A DNA stretch of 40,621 nt. Origin: a virus. Of the stretch, positions 37,853 to 40,621 are shown piece after piece. The position numbers and the translations under genes are program-made. Within the stretch, counting starts at the first letter, position 1; each line of letters begins with the position of its first letter. The notes below the pieces were generated by a model. It was given only the letters and a program-made list of their open reading frames with translations. It was not told the origin of the DNA and searched no databases. Location of the stretch: positions 1-40,621 of the IMG/VR virus record IMGVR_UViG_3300000116_000055. One strand, 5' to 3'.

Positions 37853-38339
37853 ACCATCGTCTCCAGATGTCTTTTTTGACTTCTAGGAACGCGGTGTTAT
37901 AATCAAGTTTCACTGGTTCATTGAGGAGAGTCATGTGTGCTTCCGATGGGGTTCGTGAACCCTTCTTGGTGTTGCACTTCTTACATGCTCCTACGACGTT
38001 TGTCCATTCATGTTTGCCCCCACGACTCCGTGGTTGCACATGGTCAATGCTCGCGTTCTTGCTATTAAGATTACACCCGCAGTATTGACAAGTGTAATCA
38101 TCTCTCCTCATTATGTTCCTGCGAGATGGTCTTGCAGTCACATACGGAACCCTAACGTAATCTGTGAGTTGAATGGCAGCAGGTAAATCAAAGATACCAT
38201 TCGTCGTTTTTATACGATACGAAATATCGTAGTTGTAAGGTGCTTGTGCCTTACCCGTAAACAGAAGAGCAATCGCTCTTCTCCAGTCTATCACTTTGAG
38301 TATTTCCTCAGAAGCATTCAGTAGCAGAATATCTCTCAT
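37836..38339 (-). CDS. HNH endonuclease
   Basis: A 167-residue protein. Residues 80-125 form the HNH nuclease core: CQYCG, then SIDHVQPRSRGGKHEWTNVV with the paired His-Asp/His and Asn, then CKKCNTKKG, so that two CxxC pairs hold a zinc and the DHV...N residues bind the catalytic metal. The N-terminal half (NASEEILKVIDWRRAIALLFTGKAQ) is the domain that commonly precedes bacterial and phage HNH enzymes of this sort. No intron or split gene is seen, so it is probably a free-standing nuclease, either homing-type or for host DNA. GGAG lies 6 bases before the ATG. Confidence 0.9.
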   Translation of the reverse strand: MRDILLLNASEEILKVIDWRRAIALLFTGKAQAPYNYDISYRIKTTNGIFDLPAAIQLTDYVRVPYVTARPSRRNIMRRDDYTCQYCGCNLNSKNASIDHVQPRSRGGKHEWTNVVGACKKCNTKKGSRTPSEAHMTLLNEPVKLDYNTAFLEVKKDIWRRWYVQVA

Positions 38340-38363
38340 CTAGAACTCCGGTGGTGATATTCA

Positions 38364-38392
38364 AGTATACTACAAAAAAAGAGAGAGGTCAA
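38364..38392 (-). promoter_or_regulatory. Sigma70-type promoter embedded in terminator
   Basis: On the minus strand TTGACC (38392-38387) and TATACT (38369-38364) are 17 bases apart, five of six and five of six matches. The -35 lies in the loop and right arm of the terminator hairpin and the spacer is its T-run. Transcription would begin near 38357 and read the HNH gene 18 bases later. Confidence 0.7.
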
Positions 38393-38402
38393 GCCTCTCT
38401 CT
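38374..38402 (-). terminator. Bidirectional rho-independent terminator
   Basis: AGAGAGAGG (38380-38388) pairs with CCTCTCTCT (38394-38402) around loop TCAAG. On the minus strand it is followed by seven Ts (38380-38374), ending the 38700-40604 and 38410-38700 genes. On the plus strand a T-rich tail also follows (38405 onwards), so it can work both ways. Confidence 0.9.
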
Positions 38403-38409
38403 CATTTTT

Positions 38410-38700
38410 TTATTTTTTATCTTTACCGTCTTTGGTCTTGTGGGACTTGTACCCTTTATTCTTCATGTACCATGCTAATGCCCAAGGGTTATCAATATCT
38501 TTGTGCTTTTTCATTGCCTTAACTGTTCCCTCGAATCCCGGTGGTGATTTCTCATTCACTTTCTTTTTTTTCTTCTCATGGGGGACAACTCTGTCATCCA
38601 TTGCATCATCAGAGTTTTCCCAGTCGAGAGCAGCGTCGTTTCTCTCACGACGCTTTCTCTCTGCTTCAGTCTCTTCTCGGAATTCCCAGAAAGATTTCAT
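38410..38700 (-). CDS. Small phage protein with capsid-targeting-like N-terminus
   Basis: A 96-residue basic protein. The start, MKSFWEFREETEAE, resembles head-targeting peptides (MK-x-F...), although no clear I/L-x-E cut is seen. The C-terminal half (PPGFEGTVKAMKKHKDIDNPW then ALAWYMKNKGYKSH) is a module found repeatedly in marine T4-like phages as I recall it. The ATG at 38700 shares one base with the upstream stop and has AAGGGTGGG upstream. Likely a packaged or core protein; the exact role is unknown. Confidence 0.7.
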   Translation of the reverse strand: MKSFWEFREETEAERKRRERNDAALDWENSDDAMDDRVVPHEKKKKKVNEKSPPGFEGTVKAMKKHKDIDNPWALAWYMKNKGYKSHKTKDGKDKK

Positions 38701-40604
38701 CAATACCCACCCTTTTCACGACTTTGATATCGCTGCATTGCCTTTTCGCCCTTTTTGAATGACGAGTCGGCCGTCTTTGAGTCACCTCTGTCAACTGCTT
38801 TGAGTGAGTCATCACCGTGCTTTGTGAACTTGTTGAATGCTCTTTCCGCACCCTTTCTTTTAGCAGCCTTGATCTTAGGATTGTTTGGGTTTTTTGGCAT
38901 CTTGAGTTCATCAACCTGATCGACCTCTTCATACTTGCTACGAATACCGTCTTCACGTTCCCGTGCAATCTGATTGGCACGGGCTTCTTGTTCCCTCTTG
39001 ACCTTAGCATAATACGCCTTCATGGAAGGGGTGTTCTGTGCTGCCTTCATTCCAGTCTTGTGAGCGATCCCCGGTCCCATGGCCTCACCAATCTCTTCGC
39101 CTTCTTCGTGATCGTGGTTCTCATGAACCTCTCCCAGATGGATGTGTAGGTCGTCCGTAGGCACGCCCTGCTCGATTCCATGCTCGAACATGACATCATA
39201 CCATTCGATGTCACCGAACTCGTCAGGAGTCGCGTGTTGTGAGTGAACGGGGTTTCCGTGACCGAACTGGGCATGTTCGACATGAGTGGCACAATAGTGA
39301 GTACCCTTTGGATACTTCTTGCCATGCAGTTTGGTGATTCTCTTCTTCTTCTCTTCGCTCATGAGTTTCTTGTGGTTCTTGATGGCGTATGCGTCTGCTT
39401 CCTTCTTGTTGTCGAATGATGCAGCTACGTTACCGTCTTTTGTCATTACTTCGAACTTGCCATCCTTTTCCTTGACATGATCGGTTGGATCCATTTCCTC
39501 CAACTTCAGTTTAAGGTCACGCATTCTTCTGATCTTGGTGTTACCGGGTTTTCCACCCTTGTCTGACTGATATGACTTTACACTCTTTGCGACATCCTTC
39601 TCTCCTGCACGAAGTCTTACCTTATTAACAGTAGAGCGAGTTGGCTTGAGTCTGCGGTCTGCGTCACGCTCCTGTGCCGGAGTCATGTCTTCGATGGCCT
39701 CTCTGCGACTGAGACGTTCCTTCTCTCGACGGTCTGCCTCGATATCACCTGCACTCTTCTTGAGTGGACGGCCTGGGTTGTGTACGTCTCTTGGTGTGTC
39801 CTGCCGCATCTTACCCAGCATCTTAGCGGCCTTCTTCGCTGTATCTGACATTCCCTCAGCAACGTCATGCTCAACATGATCCTTTGTGAGTCGAGGGTTT
39901 GATAAATTGCGAGAATCGTATGGTTTGGTTCCCTTTTTGCGAGCAGTCTTGATAAGTCTACCCATGTCTCTTGCTTTGATTGGGATTTTCGCACCGTCTT
40001 TGTAGGTGTCGGAACCCTTATAAGTGACCTTGACTTCACCACCTGCTCCACGATCTCGCTTACCCTTACCAGTGACAGTTCCTGTCGAGTCCCCAGCAGA
40101 GTCATACTTGATTGCTTCTTCGACCTCAGACTCTTCTTTCTTCAGACCCTTAATCATCTTTGCGTTGCTCTTGACATCCACGCTGCCAAGGTTCTGTGTC
40201 TGTGTACCTGTCTTGGACTTCACATGAAGTTGTCCATCTTTCTCATAGAACTTGCGACCAAACTTCTTGTCTGATCCGATGTAGTTCATTTCTGAAAGAC
40301 TGACTGGTTCACTGTATTCTTCCCACTCTTCACGAACAACCTTACCGTTCTTCTCTACGGTGACGTTGAGACCTTTGTGTTGTGCCTTAGCAAACTTGAT
40401 TGCGTCGTCGATTTCCTTGGGGTTAACCTTCATCGACTCGACGACTTTGTTTCCCTTGCGTACAAACAGTGTATATGTCTCAGAAAGATCAACATTGGCA
40501 CCAAATTGGTGCTTGTTGATGGAAACGTCATCACCGAGACCGGCCTGTGCATTGATATTCTGCTGGGCCGCTAGTGATGCTAGGAATTGTTGGTGGTTGT
40601 TCAT
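38700..40604 (-). CDS. Large modular virion-type protein with metal-binding His module
   Basis: A 634-residue charged mosaic. The first 100 residues are a small beta module (VDLSETYTLFVRKGNKVVE, then an IDDAIKFAKAQ helix). A long basic, low-complexity middle follows. At about 425-500 is a THYCATHVEHAQFGHGNP...WYDVMFEHGIEQ...HIHLGEVHENHDH module, with many His residues that could bind metal, of a kind seen in other marine phages. After a MKAYYAKVKREQEARANQI helix comes EEVDQVDELKMPKN (near 555-570), the same Q-V-D-E unit that marks the giant minus-strand protein, then a basic C-terminus. AAAGGA lies 9 bases before the ATG at 40604. Likely a head core or internal protein. Confidence 0.8.
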   Translation of the reverse strand: MNNHQQFLASLAAQQNINAQAGLGDDVSINKHQFGANVDLSETYTLFVRKGNKVVESMKVNPKEIDDAIKFAKAQHKGLNVTVEKNGKVVREEWEEYSEPVSLSEMNYIGSDKKFGRKFYEKDGQLHVKSKTGTQTQNLGSVDVKSNAKMIKGLKKEESEVEEAIKYDSAGDSTGTVTGKGKRDRGAGGEVKVTYKGSDTYKDGAKIPIKARDMGRLIKTARKKGTKPYDSRNLSNPRLTKDHVEHDVAEGMSDTAKKAAKMLGKMRQDTPRDVHNPGRPLKKSAGDIEADRREKERLSRREAIEDMTPAQERDADRRLKPTRSTVNKVRLRAGEKDVAKSVKSYQSDKGGKPGNTKIRRMRDLKLKLEEMDPTDHVKEKDGKFEVMTKDGNVAASFDNKKEADAYAIKNHKKLMSEEKKKRITKLHGKKYPKGTHYCATHVEHAQFGHGNPVHSQHATPDEFGDIEWYDVMFEHGIEQGVPTDDLHIHLGEVHENHDHEEGEEIGEAMGPGIAHKTGMKAAQNTPSMKAYYAKVKREQEARANQIAREREDGIRSKYEEVDQVDELKMPKNPNNPKIKAAKRKGAERAFNKFTKHGDDSLKAVDRGDSKTADSSFKKGEKAMQRYQSREKGGY

Positions 40605-40621
40605 GTGGACAGTCCTTTTTT

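Noticed and set aside
37836-38339. HNH gene as part of an intron or intein
   Set aside because: Flanking genes are intact and the HNH gene has its own promoter and ribosome binding site.

Overview
This window looks like part of the genome of a T4-like tailed phage (myovirus type, Caudoviricetes) of a Gram-negative, probably aquatic, bacterium. The evidence is a T4-type replisome in a tightly overlapping gene chain (family B DNA polymerase, UvsX-type recombinase, DnaB-type helicase, DnaG-type primase), a phage nucleotide-synthesis set (dUTPase, ThyX, adenosylcobalamin-dependent ribonucleotide reductase), a long tail-fibre/tailspike block and a minus-strand block of small virion-type proteins. 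The host cannot be fixed from sequence alone. A phage-borne outer-membrane porin points to a diderm host, and the style of its mature N-terminus reminds me of planctomycete porins, which is only a weak inference. No tRNA, CRISPR array or insertion sequence was found, and no gene-free stretch exceeds 300 bases.

Layout, plus strand. Positions 1-2171 hold the end of an unrecognised gene, a family 2 glycosyltransferase with helical repeats, and dUTPase. A near-consensus promoter at 2179-2207 opens the early/replication run (2232-11102): a DUF1599/MazG-like protein, an invertebrate-type-lysozyme-like exported protein, a beta-class DNA methyltransferase, DNA polymerase, a small protein, UvsX, an unknown protein, helicase, primase and ThyX. 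Positions 11124-25184 form the host-recognition module: a BppU-like protein, three large collagen-like (Gly-X-Y) fibre proteins, a LamG-like protein, three beta-helix tailspike-like proteins, two C1q/TNF-like proteins and two small proteins. Positions 25208-28608 form a self-contained unit with its own promoter, an inverted repeat between -35 and -10, and a terminator; it carries ribonucleotide reductase, a porin and a small membrane protein. A RuvC-like nuclease follows.

Layout, minus strand (read from 40604 down to 29131). First come a 634-aa multidomain virion-type protein and a 96-residue partner, ending at a bidirectional terminator whose loop also contains the -35 of the next promoter. 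That promoter should drive an HNH nuclease, a small protein, a PD-(D/E)XK exonuclease, a ligase-like protein carrying a T4-style capsid-targeting peptide, a 62-aa protein, a 1223-aa polyprotein-like protein, and then seven small proteins including a holin candidate and a lipoprotein. The run ends at a terminator buried in the coding sequence of the opposing RuvC-like gene.

The most interesting points are: (i) a set of proteins with N-terminal or internal sequences resembling the T4 capsid-targeting/prohead-protease signal, including a ligase-like enzyme and a giant modular protein, suggesting cargo packed in the head; (ii) a cupredoxin-like domain with an apparent type 1 copper site inside a collagen-like tail fibre; (iii) a full-length porin co-transcribed with ribonucleotide reductase; (iv) an i-type-lysozyme-like enzyme whose signal peptide is encoded out of frame inside another gene; (v) the dense array of collagen, beta-helix, LamG and C1q-like fibre genes that share docking domains; and (vi) compact overlapping promoter/terminator devices.
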